Below are positions 17,904-26,297 of a stretch of 64,000 bases of DNA, in pieces; the stretch's first letter is position 1; every line of letters starts with the position of its first letter. A program made the position numbers and the translations under genes. The notes beneath the pieces were generated by a model. That model did no database searches. It was not told the origin of the DNA and was given only the letters and a program-made list of their open reading frames with translations. The DNA is from Secundilactobacillus silagei JCM 19001 (GTDB lineage Bacteria > Bacillota > Bacilli > Lactobacillales > Lactobacillaceae), in contig NZ_BCMG01000009.1 in NCBI RefSeq assembly GCF_002217945.1, positions 62,001 through 126,000 of the forward strand, given 5' to 3'.

Positions 17904-19130
17904 GTGACAACGACTGGACTGGTCAATCAAGTCATAAAAGGTCTAAAAATCGTGATTCGCAATGGACTCATCGTTTTAAACGATGGGTTTATTTGTATCC
18001 CGGCAAAAAAAGATCTGCTGGTGTTTGAGAGTTTTAATGGTAACGATATTAATGACAATCCGGCAGCCATTTACCGGCAGCTGATTCACGACCGACCCGA
18101 GCTGAAGACCACGGCTTATTTTGGGGTTAAGCCGCGGCGGTATCACGAGCTGCACGCGAAGTATCCAGACATCAAGCTGGTGAAACGTTTTTCGTTTAAA
18201 TGGGTGTGGTTGATGGCGCACGCTGGGTTTTGGGTGTTTAATTCGCGCCTGCCAAATTGGTGGCATAAGAATAAGGGAACGACTTACATTCAGACCTGGC
18301 ACGGCACACCGCTGAAACATTTAGGCGTTGATATTGAACACGTCGCGATTCCGGGTACTAAAACCGCCGATTACTATCAGCAATTTACCCGGGAAGCGGC
18401 TCGCTGGGATTACTTAATTGCGCCTAATGATTACTCGAAGCAAATTTTTCGTTCCGCGTTCCAGTTTCACAATCGGTTTTTAGACATTGGGTATCCCAGA
18501 AATGACGTTCTCTATCATCAAGATCAACCGGCCGTGATCCGGCAACTCAAGCAGCGGCTGGTTGGTGATCCGGATGCAACGGTGATCACGTACGCGCCGA
18601 CTTGGCGCGATGACGATGCCATTAAAACCGGTCAGTATCATTTTGAACTGCCATTTAAGCTGCAACGCTTTTTTGAACAGGTGGATGATCAGACCATCTT
18701 GGTTTTAAGGCCGCACTATTTAGTGAAGGATCACATTGATATCCGGGGGTTTGAAGACCGGGTCAAGATCATTGCCGATGAGGACATTGCTCATTTGTAC
18801 CTCATCTCCGATCTCATGATCACCGACTATTCATCAGTGATGTTTGATTTTGCTAACCTGAACCGGCCAATGCTCTTCTATGCCTATGATCTCGAGCATT
18901 ACCGCGATCAGCTGCGGGGCTTTTATTTTGACTACCAAGCTGAGATTCCAGGCCCGTTAGCCACCACTGAGGCTGCCTTTGACGAGTATTTAAACCAGTT
19001 TGCAACCCAGGGGACGTTTACCGGCTATCGTGCGCAATTAGCTGGTTTTAACCAAAAATACTGCGAATGGGAAGACGGTTCAGCTTCAGAAAAAGTCGTT
19101 AAGATTATCCTAGGGGGAATTCAAAAATGA
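17904..19130 (+). CDS. CDP-glycerol glycerophosphotransferase (TagF/TagB family)
   Basis: The 408-residue protein is the second member of the Glyphos_transf family in this block and is only distantly similar to the first. Motifs: [12 protein letters not shown] with the catalytic His (about 130-142), YPRNDVL (about 195), YAPTWRDD (about 230-237) and [14 protein letters not shown] (about 307-320). These are closer to the canonical TagF/TagB pattern than the 15896 protein. GTG 17904 follows AAGGAGG. It ends with ATGA overlap into nfo, so nfo is translationally coupled to it although the functions are unrelated. Confidence 0.88.
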   Translation: MTTTGLVNQVIKGLKIVIRNGLIVLNDGFICIPAKKDLLVFESFNGNDINDNPAAIYRQLIHDRPELKTTAYFGVKPRRYHELHAKYPDIKLVKRFSFKWVWLMAHAGFWVFNSRLPNWWHKNKGTTYIQTWHGTPLKHLGVDIEHVAIPGTKTADYYQQFTREAARWDYLIAPNDYSKQIFRSAFQFHNRFLDIGYPRNDVLYHQDQPAVIRQLKQRLVGDPDATVITYAPTWRDDDAIKTGQYHFELPFKLQRFFEQVDDQTILVLRPHYLVKDHIDIRGFEDRVKIIADEDIAHLYLISDLMITDYSSVMFDFANLNRPMLFYAYDLEHYRDQLRGFYFDYQAEIPGPLATTEAAFDEYLNQFATQGTFTGYRAQLAGFNQKYCEWEDGSASEKVVKIILGGIQK

Positions 19131-20056
19131 CATTTTTAATTGGTTCGCACGTCAGTATGAAGGGCAAGGAGATGTTACTGGGGTCAGCTAAGGAAGCGGC
19201 TTCCTATGGTGAAAATGTGTTCATGGTTTACACGGGCGCACCGCAAAATACGCGCCGTAAACCGATCGATGAGCTTAACATTGAGGCCGGCCACGACTTT
19301 ATGAAAGCACATGGCCTGCAGCAAATCGTGGTTCATGCGCCATACGTGGTCAATCTGGGTAATACTATCAAGCCTCAAAATTACCCCTTTGCAATCCAGT
19401 TTCTGCGTGAAGAAGTGAACCGGGCTGAAGCCATTGGGGCAACGCAGATCGTGTTGCATCCTGGTGCCCACGTTGGTGCGGGACCCGAAGCGGCCATTGC
19501 ACAAATTGCCAAGGGTTTAAACGAAATTATCACCCCGGATCAAACCGTCAAAATCGCACTGGAAACCATGGCCGGTAAGGGGACCGAAGTGGGCATTACC
19601 TTTGAGCAATTGGCGTCAATCATCGACAAAGTTACCGATAACGATAAACTGTCGGTTTGCTTTGATACCTGCCATACCAGCGATGCCGGTTACGCCATTA
19701 AAGATGACTTTGATGGTGTGTTAAAGCAGTTCGATGACGTGATTGGCCTTGATCGGCTGCAGGTCATTCACTTGAACGATTCTAAGAATCCGCAGGGCAG
19801 TCATAAAGACCGTCATGAATTGCTGGGTAACGGCACGATTGGTTTTGAGGCCTTAAATGCCATTGCCCATCATCCCAGTTTGGTCAACGTGCCTAAAGTG
19901 ATGGAAACGCCGTGGGTGGCCATTGATAAAAAGCATAAACTGGCGCCTTATGGGTATGAAATCGAAATGCTGAAACGCCAAACGTTTAATCCTAATCTGG
20001 AAGCGGACGTTTTAGCGCAAAAACCGTTTGATACGAATTTGACATCAGATAATTGA
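19127..20056 (+). CDS. nfo: Endonuclease IV (AP endonuclease)
   Basis: The 309-residue TIM-barrel metalloenzyme cleaves DNA at abasic sites in base-excision repair. Zinc-binding segments are visible: [10 protein letters not shown] (about 67), LHPGAH (about 108), [12 protein letters not shown] (about 178-189), [16 protein letters not shown] (about 212-227) and a late ETPW (about 265). The protein is a little longer than E. coli Nfo (285) at its C-terminus. The ATG overlaps the preceding stop (ATGA). It is the last gene of the teichoic-acid-type block. Confidence 0.96.
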   Translation: MTFLIGSHVSMKGKEMLLGSAKEAASYGENVFMVYTGAPQNTRRKPIDELNIEAGHDFMKAHGLQQIVVHAPYVVNLGNTIKPQNYPFAIQFLREEVNRAEAIGATQIVLHPGAHVGAGPEAAIAQIAKGLNEIITPDQTVKIALETMAGKGTEVGITFEQLASIIDKVTDNDKLSVCFDTCHTSDAGYAIKDDFDGVLKQFDDVIGLDRLQVIHLNDSKNPQGSHKDRHELLGNGTIGFEALNAIAHHPSLVNVPKVMETPWVAIDKKHKLAPYGYEIEMLKRQTFNPNLEADVLAQKPFDTNLTSDN

Positions 20057-20170
20057 TCGCAAAGAATAGAGGCTGTGCCATAAGTCTCTATTGGTAAGTA
20101 TCCTAATTGATTTCTTAACTGAAAATAGTAATAAATGGCCATTTGTTCAATCCTTCGATATGGTCTAATA

Positions 20171-20285
20171 GTGCGCCAAAACTCAGATTCCGGTCATTTA
20201 ACCCAAATAAGGCCTATTCCGATAAAGTTCATCGAAATAGGCCTTATTTGGGTTAAATTCTGGAATCTACCGAGTTTTGTCGCAC
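20171..20285. repeat. Long-hairpin intergenic repeat, copy A
   Basis: A 115-bp imperfect palindrome between the convergent ends of nfo and the FMN-reductase gene. Outer arms GTGCG/CGCAC and CAAAACTC/GAGTTTTG, then GATTCC/GGAATC, then ATTTAACCCAAATAAGGCC with its complement, and a small tip around AAGTTC. Read on the minus strand, it shares the outer arm and the tip with copy B at 42641. The middle stem has different sequence in the two copies, but remains base-paired. No flanking target duplication is obvious. A bidirectional terminator role fits its position. Confidence 0.8.
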
Positions 20286-20294
20286 ACTCTGTTT

Positions 20295-21140
20295 TTAGTT
20301 AGTCGTAAACAAGTCTTGATATTCAGGGTGCTTTTCAAGAAACTTTTGTGCGTATGAACAATCCGGAATGATCGTTAAGTGATAAATTTGTGCAAAGCGG
20401 ATGACACGCAGCATTAACCGCTTAGCAATGCCTTGTCCCCGTAGCTGCTCACTGACCTGGGTATTGGTAACCATGATCCGTTTATTTTGCTGGTCGTGAA
20501 AAATGATTTCAGCTAAGGTACTGCCATTTTCACCGTTGATGTAAAAGCGGCCGGGTTCGTATTTTATGGCCAGCGCATTCAGATCATCAGCTGGCTGCGG
20601 ATCAAACTTGGCCTGTAAGGCAACAAAGGCGTTAACTGCCGTCTGTAAAAATGAGAGCGTATCTAAGTTGGTCATCAGATTTTGGTCATTAAACAAATGG
20701 TTAACGTGTCCCAGATAGACTTCGGGGCGTTGAACGGGGAATACGTTTAACGTGACCAGTACTTGGCGAACTTGCTGGTTAGCACCAAAGCCGCCAGTTG
20801 CTTCAGGTGAACTGGAAACGACTAAGGCAATTTGATGTTTCCAATGATTACGTCGCTTGGAACCAACGTCAAAGGCATTCTTAAGGGCACCCGTCATTCC
20901 GCGATTATATTCCGGGGTGACGATGATCAAGCCGTCGACGTCATCTAATTGCTGCCGGAAAGTTTGCCAAGCAGGGACGGTATCGTCTTCGTCGAGATCA
21001 GCGTTGTACAGTGGTAACTGACCAATATCAATAAAGACGGGCGTCAGCTGAACGGGTAATAAATTTGCCAGTACGTTAGCGACTTTTTGAGAATAGGCGG
21101 CTTGACGTAAACTGCCCACAATAATTCCAATCTGAGTCAA
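20295..21140 (-). CDS. NADPH-dependent FMN reductase fused to a GNAT acetyltransferase domain
   Basis: The 281-residue protein starts at TTG 21140, eight bases after AAAGGAG; a longer frame extends upstream without a ribosome site. Residues about 1-170 form a flavodoxin-like FMN reductase with GSLRQAAYSQ (phosphate-binding loop, about 8-17) and TPEYNRGMTGALKNAFD (about 78-94). Residues about 195-281 look like a short GNAT domain, with the acetyl-CoA loop in LRGQGIAKRLM (about 240). The two-domain fusion is the notable feature. Substrates are unknown: the first half may reduce quinones, azo compounds or chromate-like acceptors; the second would acetylate a small molecule or protein. Confidence 0.82.
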   Translation of the reverse strand: MTQIGIIVGSLRQAAYSQKVANVLANLLPVQLTPVFIDIGQLPLYNADLDEDDTVPAWQTFRQQLDDVDGLIIVTPEYNRGMTGALKNAFDVGSKRRNHWKHQIALVVSSSPEATGGFGANQQVRQVLVTLNVFPVQRPEVYLGHVNHLFNDQNLMTNLDTLSFLQTAVNAFVALQAKFDPQPADDLNALAIKYEPGRFYINGENGSTLAEIIFHDQQNKRIMVTNTQVSEQLRGQGIAKRLMLRVIRFAQIYHLTIIPDCSYAQKFLEKHPEYQDLFTTN

Positions 21141-21258
21141 ATGAACCACTCCTTTATTTAAACCAGCGAGTGAAAGCCAACTTGAACTTTGCTGAACAGT
21201 GTCACGCAATAGTGTGTCTCAGAAATTTAGTTAAATGATAAATGTGTCGCCAATAGGA

Positions 21259-22098
21259 TCAGTCTTTAATGGTATCGATTTCGGCCGGTTCCAGGTTTTG
21301 ATTTTCAAGAATCAGGGTCGCCGTTTCTTCAATTGATTTATTGGAGACGTTGATGACTAAACAGCCGATCTTCTTATAGATCTTATCGGCGTATTTTAAT
21401 TCGGCCTTGATCTTTTCGGTATCCGAATAGGCACTTTCGGCGGGTAAACCGTATGAAAGCATCCGTTGCTGGCGAATCCGTCTTAGTACTTTAGGACTAT
21501 TGGTCAAACCAATGATCTTCGCCGGATCGACTTTCCATAGTTCATCTGGTAACTGTGACTTGGGTGATAGTGGCAGGTTAGCAACTTTAATACCCCGGTT
21601 GGCCAGAAAGAGGGATAGCGGCGTTTTGGAAGTTCGTGAAACACCCAGGATCACAATGTCTGCTTTCTGCAGACCAGTAGGATCCTTCCCATCATCATAG
21701 GCCACGGCAAATTCCATGGCACCGATGCGGTCAAAGTAAGTATCGGTTAAACTGTGGTTGATGCTTGGAATGGAGGCGGGTTCAACACCGCTGCGGTTAG
21801 CGAGCGCCTTCATCGCGGGCTGAATGCAGTCAAAGGACTGCAGGTGATTTTCTTCAGCGAAGCTTCTTACCTGTTCACTTAATGAATGCGTGACTAACGT
21901 ATAGTAGAGGACCGCGTCTTTTTTTGCAGCCATTTTTAAAATGTCGCCGAGGATCGCTTCCGTTTGAATAAAGGGGAAGCGCTGGTACTTCACTTTAATA
22001 TCAGGGAATTGCGCCACTGCAGTTTGGGCAACGGTGAGTGCCGTTTCACCAGATGAATCGGAAATAATAAAGATATCAATATCAGAATTTTCAGCCAT
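21259..22098 (-). CDS. PPDK/PEP-synthetase regulatory kinase-phosphorylase (DUF299)
   Basis: The 279-residue protein belongs to the family that phosphorylates (ADP-dependent) and dephosphorylates a Thr in pyruvate phosphate dikinase or PEP synthetase. The N-terminus IFIISDSSGETA (about 9-20) and the nucleotide-binding loop GVSRTSKTPLSLFLANRG (about 152-169) are family signatures. Length fits (about 270-280). ATG 22098 is seven bases from GGAGG; ATG 22101 is possible but too close. Firmicutes often carry this gene near rpsU-yqeY, as here (divergent). Whether the genome encodes the target enzyme cannot be seen. Confidence 0.9.
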   Translation of the reverse strand: MAENSDIDIFIISDSSGETALTVAQTAVAQFPDIKVKYQRFPFIQTEAILGDILKMAAKKDAVLYYTLVTHSLSEQVRSFAEENHLQSFDCIQPAMKALANRSGVEPASIPSINHSLTDTYFDRIGAMEFAVAYDDGKDPTGLQKADIVILGVSRTSKTPLSLFLANRGIKVANLPLSPKSQLPDELWKVDPAKIIGLTNSPKVLRRIRQQRMLSYGLPAESAYSDTEKIKAELKYADKIYKKIGCLVINVSNKSIEETATLILENQNLEPAEIDTIKD

Positions 22099-22196
22099 CA
22101 TAAAGCCTCCGTTATTTAATAGTTAGTCTAATTTTAGCACAGGCAGAAACGAATCGATGATATTTGAATTTTCTGTTTAAAACTTAATTGAAATGA

Positions 22197-22225
22197 TTGA
22201 CGTGACGCAATTAGGTAGGTATAAT
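22197..22225 (+). promoter_or_regulatory. Promoter of rpsU
   Basis: TTGACG, 17 bases, TATAAT: near-consensus sigma-A promoter, as expected for a ribosomal protein gene. Confidence 0.8.
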
Positions 22226-22255
22226 TAAAAGGAACTATTGAGGAGGACAATTTTT

Positions 22256-22345
22256 TTGTTGCCTATTTTCAATCGGTTACTACTAGAGCTCGGAGGGAGG
22301 GATTTACATGACAAAGACAGTCGTTCGCAAAAACGAGTCTCTTGA
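22256..22345 (+). CDS. Candidate 29-codon leader ORF overlapping rpsU
   Basis: AGGAGG (22241-22246) is followed after nine bases by TTG 22256 and an open frame of 29 codons that ends inside rpsU in another frame. The rpsU gene has its own GGAGGGAGG at about 22291. Two strong ribosome sites 50 bases apart in a ribosomal-protein leader are unusual. Low confidence that it is translated. Confidence 0.25.
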   Translation: MLPIFNRLLLELGGRDLHDKDSRSQKRVS

Positions 22346-22493
22346 CGATGCTCTTCGGCGCTTCAAACGAACCGTTTCCAAAAGCGGTACTTTACAAGAA
22401 TACCGTAAACGTGAGTTTTATGAAAAGCCAAGCGTTAAAAAGAAATTAAAATCAGAAGCAGCAAGAAAACGTAAGAATAAGAAGCGTTTCTAG
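22308..22493 (+). CDS. rpsU: 30S ribosomal protein S21
   Basis: The 61-residue, very basic protein is a small 30S-subunit protein that acts at the mRNA platform. Typical S21 features: an N-terminal [16 protein letters not shown] (about 5-20), the central [18 protein letters not shown], and a Lys/Arg-rich tail ending KNKKRF. ATG 22308 follows GGAGGGAGG. The gene has its own promoter and terminator; yqeY follows as in many firmicutes. Confidence 0.97.
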   Translation: MTKTVVRKNESLDDALRRFKRTVSKSGTLQEYRKREFYEKPSVKKKLKSEAARKRKNKKRF

Positions 22494-22502
22494 TTGCATC
22501 GA

Positions 22503-22531
22503 AGACTCCTGGCTACCAGGAGTCTTTTTTT
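22503..22531 (+). terminator. Terminator after rpsU
   Basis: AGACTCCTGG/CCAGGAGTCT perfect stem with a three-base loop, then seven T. Confidence 0.9.
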
Positions 22532-22785
22532 ATGCTTATTTAACGTCAGCACGATTCGGTTAGGGTGTACTGAATTGCCTATGTTGCTAATAACGAATAT
22601 AATAAACATGTTGGCGATAGCGAAGTTATCAAAGACTGGCGCGGAACGCACCTTAGTAAATTACCGTCAACTGATGATGAGTCAGCGGTGTTTCTAGAAG
22701 CTCGTTGCCTAAGTAACGAGCAGTTCACGAGAATTGGCGCACTCCAGGGGTGAACCAATTAATGAATATTAGGAGGTTTTTGTAC

Positions 22786-23232
22786 ATGTCATTATCAGAC
22801 ACGCTCACAGAAGATTTAAAAACGGCCATGAAGGCTCGCGATAAGGTTGCTTTAAACGTCATTCGGATGATCAAAACATCCCTAACCAACGAACGGATCA
22901 AGTTAGGCCATGATCTAAACGATGACGAACAGTTGACGGTCCTTTCCCGTGAATTAAAGCAACGGAAAGAATCACGCCAAGAATTTGCCGATGCCGGCCG
23001 TCAGGATCTCGTTGACGGGTTGGATGCCGAAATCAAATTGGTTGAGAAATACGCACCTAAGCAATTGAGTGAAGATGAAGTTAAAAAGATCGTGACGGAT
23101 ACTGTCAGCGAAGTTGGCGCAAGTTCAATGGCTGACTTTGGTAAAGTGATGGGTTCAGTCATGCCTAAGCTCAAAGGTCGAGCAGATGGCAGCATTGTTA
23201 ACAAGACTGTCAAGTCACTATTGAGCAAGTAA
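22786..23232 (+). CDS. yqeY: YqeY family protein (GatB/YqeY domain)
   Basis: The 148-residue helical protein starts at ATG 22786 after AGGAGG; an in-frame ATG at 22750 lacks a ribosome site. It carries the YqeY/GatB-type tRNA-binding helical domain: TEDLKTAMKARDKVALNVIRMIK near the start, KQRKESRQEFADAGRQDLVD in the middle and GRADGSIVNKTVKSLL at the end. In GatB the same fold contacts tRNA; stand-alone YqeY is thought to have a tRNA-related role, not proven. The arrangement rpsU-yqeY is common in firmicutes. Confidence 0.93.
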   Translation: MSLSDTLTEDLKTAMKARDKVALNVIRMIKTSLTNERIKLGHDLNDDEQLTVLSRELKQRKESRQEFADAGRQDLVDGLDAEIKLVEKYAPKQLSEDEVKKIVTDTVSEVGASSMADFGKVMGSVMPKLKGRADGSIVNKTVKSLLSK

Positions 23233-23243
23233 AGATTAACATT

Positions 23244-23289
23244 AAAGGCACTGCCTAACTGCATATCAGCAGTTAGACAGTGCCTTTTT
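23244..23289. terminator. Terminator between convergent yqeY and M20 hydrolase gene
   Basis: AAAGGCACTG / CAGTGCCTTTTT outer stem and TAACTGC / GCAGTTA inner stem, flanked by A and T runs; able to serve both strands. Confidence 0.88.
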
Positions 23290-23312
23290 GATTACTTGGA
23301 AAGTGTTTGAGG

Positions 23313-24536
23313 CTAGTATGACTGGGCATGCAGACTAGCCATTAATAGCTGGATACCATTTTTTAAATCTGCCGGGTAAGTCAATTCCGTCGGTGCGTGG
23401 CTGATGCCACCCTCACTAGGCACAAAAAGCATGGTGGTAGGGGTGACCTGGTTCATCACATAACTATCATGACCGGCACCAGAGACCATCACTTGAGAAG
23501 TCAGGCTTAGCTGCTGTGCCAACTGTTGATTTCGCGCCAGCAGGTTTGCGTCAAACGTCGCGGGCAGATCTTGGACATAACGTTTTAAAGCGTATTTGAT
23601 GTGCGGATCGGTTTGACGGTTAAGCGTTTCTCCAATCAGCTGTTCAAACCGGTCCAGCAGGTGGTCGTCTGCATGGCGGGCATCAATCGTAAATTGGACG
23701 GTCCCCGGAATGACGTTCGACGTATTGGGGGAGACCGTTAACTGACCGACTGTAAAAGTGAGATTGGGGCTTAAATGATGAGCGAGTTCGTTTAACTGAT
23801 AGATGATGGTGACTGCGGCTTGAAGGGCATCATGACGGTCATTCATAGGGGTCGTTCCCGCGTGATTAGACGTACCGTGAACGGTGACTGACCACCGTCT
23901 TTGACCCACGATACCAGAGACCAGTCCAATTGCAGCGTGCGCGTTAATCAGTCTGGGACCCTGTTCAATGTGGAGTTCAGTAAAGCTGATCGGCAGTGCA
24001 GGCCGTTTCACCATGACGTGATTGATGGCCTGTAGCTGTTCAACGGCTTGACTACGGGCCTGTTCAAAGCTGATGCCGTTTTGGTCGCTTAACGAACCAA
24101 CTGATTGGTGCAGCGCATAGTATTTGGAACCGCTGAAAGTGGTGTTAAAGCGGCTGCCTTCTTCCTCGCTGAAAGAGATCAGGCGCAGCGTGTGTCGGGG
24201 CGCACCGAAACGAGTTTTAAGCATGGTAATTGCTTGCAGACCACCTAGAACACCATATAGACCGTCAAATTTTCCGCCATTGCGCACCGTATCCATGTGT
24301 GAACCAGTAGCGATAACACGGTCGTCTTCACCAGGGAAATCTAAGTAGACGTTGCCATAATGATCGACCATGGCGGTTAAACCAGCTTGCTGACCAAATT
24401 GAATTAAGGCGGCTTGCGCCTTTACCCAGCTGGGCGAATAAACTAACCGGTTTTGACCCACAGTTTTAGCGGAGAGCTGAATGATTTGCTGAAAATGTCG
24501 TTCAAAGGTCACCCATTCGTCGGTCGCCCGAATCAT
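23313..24536 (-). CDS. M20-family metallohydrolase (AllC/HyuC-type), last gene of the thiS operon
   Basis: The 407-residue protein is a di-zinc hydrolase of the allantoate amidohydrolase / N-carbamoyl-L-amino-acid hydrolase branch of M20. Metal-binding residues are visible: GSHMDTV (about 79), the Asp in GGKFDGLYG (about 90), EEEGSRF (about 125), HIEQGP (about 190) and GHDSYV near the C-terminus (about 380). ATG 24536 overlaps the thiG stop (ATGA), so it is translationally coupled to thiG and co-regulated by the TPP riboswitch. The location suggests a thiamine role: pyrimidine salvage like B. subtilis YlmB, or trimming of the ThiS tail. By family alone it would be called a Zn-dependent amidohydrolase. 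Confidence 0.85.
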   Translation of the reverse strand: MIRATDEWVTFERHFQQIIQLSAKTVGQNRLVYSPSWVKAQAALIQFGQQAGLTAMVDHYGNVYLDFPGEDDRVIATGSHMDTVRNGGKFDGLYGVLGGLQAITMLKTRFGAPRHTLRLISFSEEEGSRFNTTFSGSKYYALHQSVGSLSDQNGISFEQARSQAVEQLQAINHVMVKRPALPISFTELHIEQGPRLINAHAAIGLVSGIVGQRRWSVTVHGTSNHAGTTPMNDRHDALQAAVTIIYQLNELAHHLSPNLTFTVGQLTVSPNTSNVIPGTVQFTIDARHADDHLLDRFEQLIGETLNRQTDPHIKYALKRYVQDLPATFDANLLARNQQLAQQLSLTSQVMVSGAGHDSYVMNQVTPTTMLFVPSEGGISHAPTELTYPADLKNGIQLLMASLHAQSY

Positions 24537-25303
24537 TTGCTGACGCCAGCGAGTGGTGAAGAGGCCACTGCACCACGTTCAATAATACGGCCAGGACCAG
24601 CTAAATAAGCTTTACGGCCGGCTTCAACGCCTAAGCGGAAGGCCTCTGCCATTAACGGAATGTTTTTCGCTGTCGCCATGGAGGTGTTAGCCATGATGGC
24701 ATCGGCACCCATTTCCATTGCTTCGGCAGCTTCACTAGGCCGGCCAATACCAGCATCAATAATGACCGGTACATTAATTTCATCGATCAGGATTTGAATG
24801 AGGGCTTTGGTGGCTAACCCCTGATTGGTCCCAATTGGTGCTGCTAGGGGCATGACGGTAGCGGCACCGGCGTCAACTAACTGGCGTGCGGTGTTTAAAT
24901 CAGGCAAGATGTAGGGCATGACGATGAAGCCTTCATTGGCCAGTACTTCAGTGGCTTTGACAGTTTCAGCGTTGTCCGGCATCAAGTATTTCTTGTCGGG
25001 GACCACTTCGAGTTTAATAAAGTCACTGCCACTGATTTCTCGCGCTAACCGGGCCGTTCGAATGGCTTCGTCAGCGGTGGTAGAACCCGAGGTGTTAGGC
25101 AAAATAGTGATTCCTTCTGGAATGTAATTGAGGATGTTTTCCTTAGCGGAATTGGTGCGGCGCAAAGCCATGGTAATGATTTGCGCCTTAGCTTGGTTAA
25201 TTGCCGAATCAATTAAATCATAGGAATATTTACCGGAACCGAGAATGAAACGTGATGTAAACGTATGTCCACCAATTGTGAGCAGATCTGTTTTTTCTGA
25301 CAT
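24533..25303 (-). CDS. thiG: Thiazole synthase
   Basis: The 256-residue TIM-barrel enzyme joins deoxyxylulose-5-phosphate, dehydroglycine and sulfur from ThiS thiocarboxylate into the thiazole of thiamine. Diagnostic segments: SRFILGSGKY (about 17-26), ALRRTN (about 47, with the family's Arg-Arg), VVPDKKYLMPDN (about 100), PIGTNQGL (about 155), DAGIGRPSEAAEAMEMGADA (about 180-199). GGAGG precedes ATG 25303. The gene needs ThiS and ThiF, which lie directly upstream, and a dehydroglycine source (ThiO or ThiH), which is not in this window. Confidence 0.96.
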   Translation of the reverse strand: MSEKTDLLTIGGHTFTSRFILGSGKYSYDLIDSAINQAKAQIITMALRRTNSAKENILNYIPEGITILPNTSGSTTADEAIRTARLAREISGSDFIKLEVVPDKKYLMPDNAETVKATEVLANEGFIVMPYILPDLNTARQLVDAGAATVMPLAAPIGTNQGLATKALIQILIDEINVPVIIDAGIGRPSEAAEAMEMGADAIMANTSMATAKNIPLMAEAFRLGVEAGRKAYLAGPGRIIERGAVASSPLAGVSK

Positions 25304-25315
25304 GTTATCTTCCTC

Positions 25316-25960
25316 CTAAATCTTTGTTTGACCTAAAATTAAACGCGTGATCATGTTAGCTTCATGACCCGCAGCAATCATGACCCTTGGTGCCATTAGA
25401 CCCTCAGCACCAGCCGTCGAACCATCACCCGCAATGTACAGGTTAGGGCGGACTTGTTTGGTGATGATCGAATTTGAACTATGGATCCCAGCCATGCCGG
25501 TTGCCATCACCATTGGCTTATTCGGGAAAAATTCGCTAGCCGCATCCAATAACATCGCTTTAGCGCTGGGGTTATCGAAGGCCTCGCAGATGATGTCTGC
25601 ATCACCGAAAAGTTCGGTCACGTTATCATGGTCAACTTTTTGAACCCGGGTCGTGATGGTGACAAACGGATTGAATTCCTGCAGGTTTTGCTTCAGTGCG
25701 GTGACTTTATCCATGCCGACCTGACTGAGCTTAAACTGCTGGCGGTTTAAATTACTCAGTTCGACTTGGTCAAAATCGATCAGGGTCAACTGACCGACAC
25801 CGATGCGTGCCAGTGCAATGGCAATGTTGGAGCCCAGACCGCCGGCACCGGCGATGGCCACGTGAGCAGCAGTTAGACGGTCGGTGGAATCAGCAACGTT
25901 GCGGGCTTTCATACCCTGATAGACATCCTTGATGGCCATTCCTTGAATCGTTGGTTGCAT
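25316..25960 (-). CDS. thiF: Short ThiF-family adenylyltransferase for ThiS
   Basis: The 214-residue protein adenylates the C-terminal Gly of ThiS. ATP-binding signature GAGGLGSNIA (about 37-46) and the Asp/Asn/Arg motif LIDFDQVELSNLNRQQF (about 60-76) are clear. It is shorter than E. coli ThiF (about 250), has an extra 30 residues before the Rossmann core, and has a single Cys (in ADIICEAFD), so it lacks the zinc Cys pairs of E. coli ThiF/MoeB. This is the compact type found in clostridial thiSFGH operons. It lies between thiS and thiG with 12-base spacers. Confidence 0.92.
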   Translation of the reverse strand: MQPTIQGMAIKDVYQGMKARNVADSTDRLTAAHVAIAGAGGLGSNIAIALARIGVGQLTLIDFDQVELSNLNRQQFKLSQVGMDKVTALKQNLQEFNPFVTITTRVQKVDHDNVTELFGDADIICEAFDNPSAKAMLLDAASEFFPNKPMVMATGMAGIHSSNSIITKQVRPNLYIAGDGSTAGAEGLMAPRVMIAAGHEANMITRLILGQTKI

Positions 25961-25972
25961 AGATTAACCTCC

Positions 25973-26173
25973 TTAACGACCGCCACCGACAAACGAGATC
26001 AGTTCTAGTTTGTCGTCCGGTTTAATCAGCGTCTGCTCGTATTCGGGCCGGTGAATAATTGTCCCGTTTAATTCAACCACCACGTTATCAACGGGCGTTT
26101 TGCGCTGTTGTAAAAACGCCAGTAAATTTTGACCAGCAACTTTAGCGAATGGTTCGCCGTTTACAGTAACCAT
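25973..26173 (-). CDS. thiS: Sulfur carrier protein ThiS with an extra C-terminal Arg
   Basis: The 66-residue ubiquitin-like protein starts at ATG 26173 (MVTVNGEPF). An upstream in-frame start at 26233 would lie inside the riboswitch terminator. It carries sulfur as a C-terminal thiocarboxylate for ThiG. Known ThiS proteins end in a free Gly-Gly, which ThiF adenylates; here the end is VGGGR followed by TAA. If the reading is right, the Arg must be removed or tolerated before activation. The ribosome site AAAGGGG forms the 3' arm of the terminator hairpin. Confidence 0.92.
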   Translation of the reverse strand: MVTVNGEPFAKVAGQNLLAFLQQRKTPVDNVVVELNGTIIHRPEYEQTLIKPDDKLELISFVGGGR

Positions 26174-26210
26174 AAAAAAAGCCCCTTTCCGTTTGTCTCC
26201 GAGAAAGGGG
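26174..26210 (-). terminator. TPP-riboswitch expression platform: terminator overlapping the thiS ribosome site
   Basis: On the minus strand, CCCCTTTC pairs with GGAAAGGGG, then C and seven T that end at the thiS ATG (26173). The 3' arm is also the ribosome binding site. The stem would therefore stop transcription and hide the ribosome site at once. Confidence 0.82.
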
Positions 26211-26297
26211 TTGACGCGTTCAATTAAAAGCACTTATCTACACAAAAAAGACTTTTCGTGCAGAAAAGCCTTTTGACTTGATCGTTCAGTAAAAGTC

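Noticed and set aside
20066-20092. AATAGAG/CTCTATT hairpin after nfo as terminator
   Set aside because: The stem is only seven pairs with a long loop and no T run; the longer repeat at 20171 is the better candidate.
22494-22697. A 67-codon frame between rpsU and yqeY
   Set aside because: It starts inside the rpsU terminator without a ribosome site.
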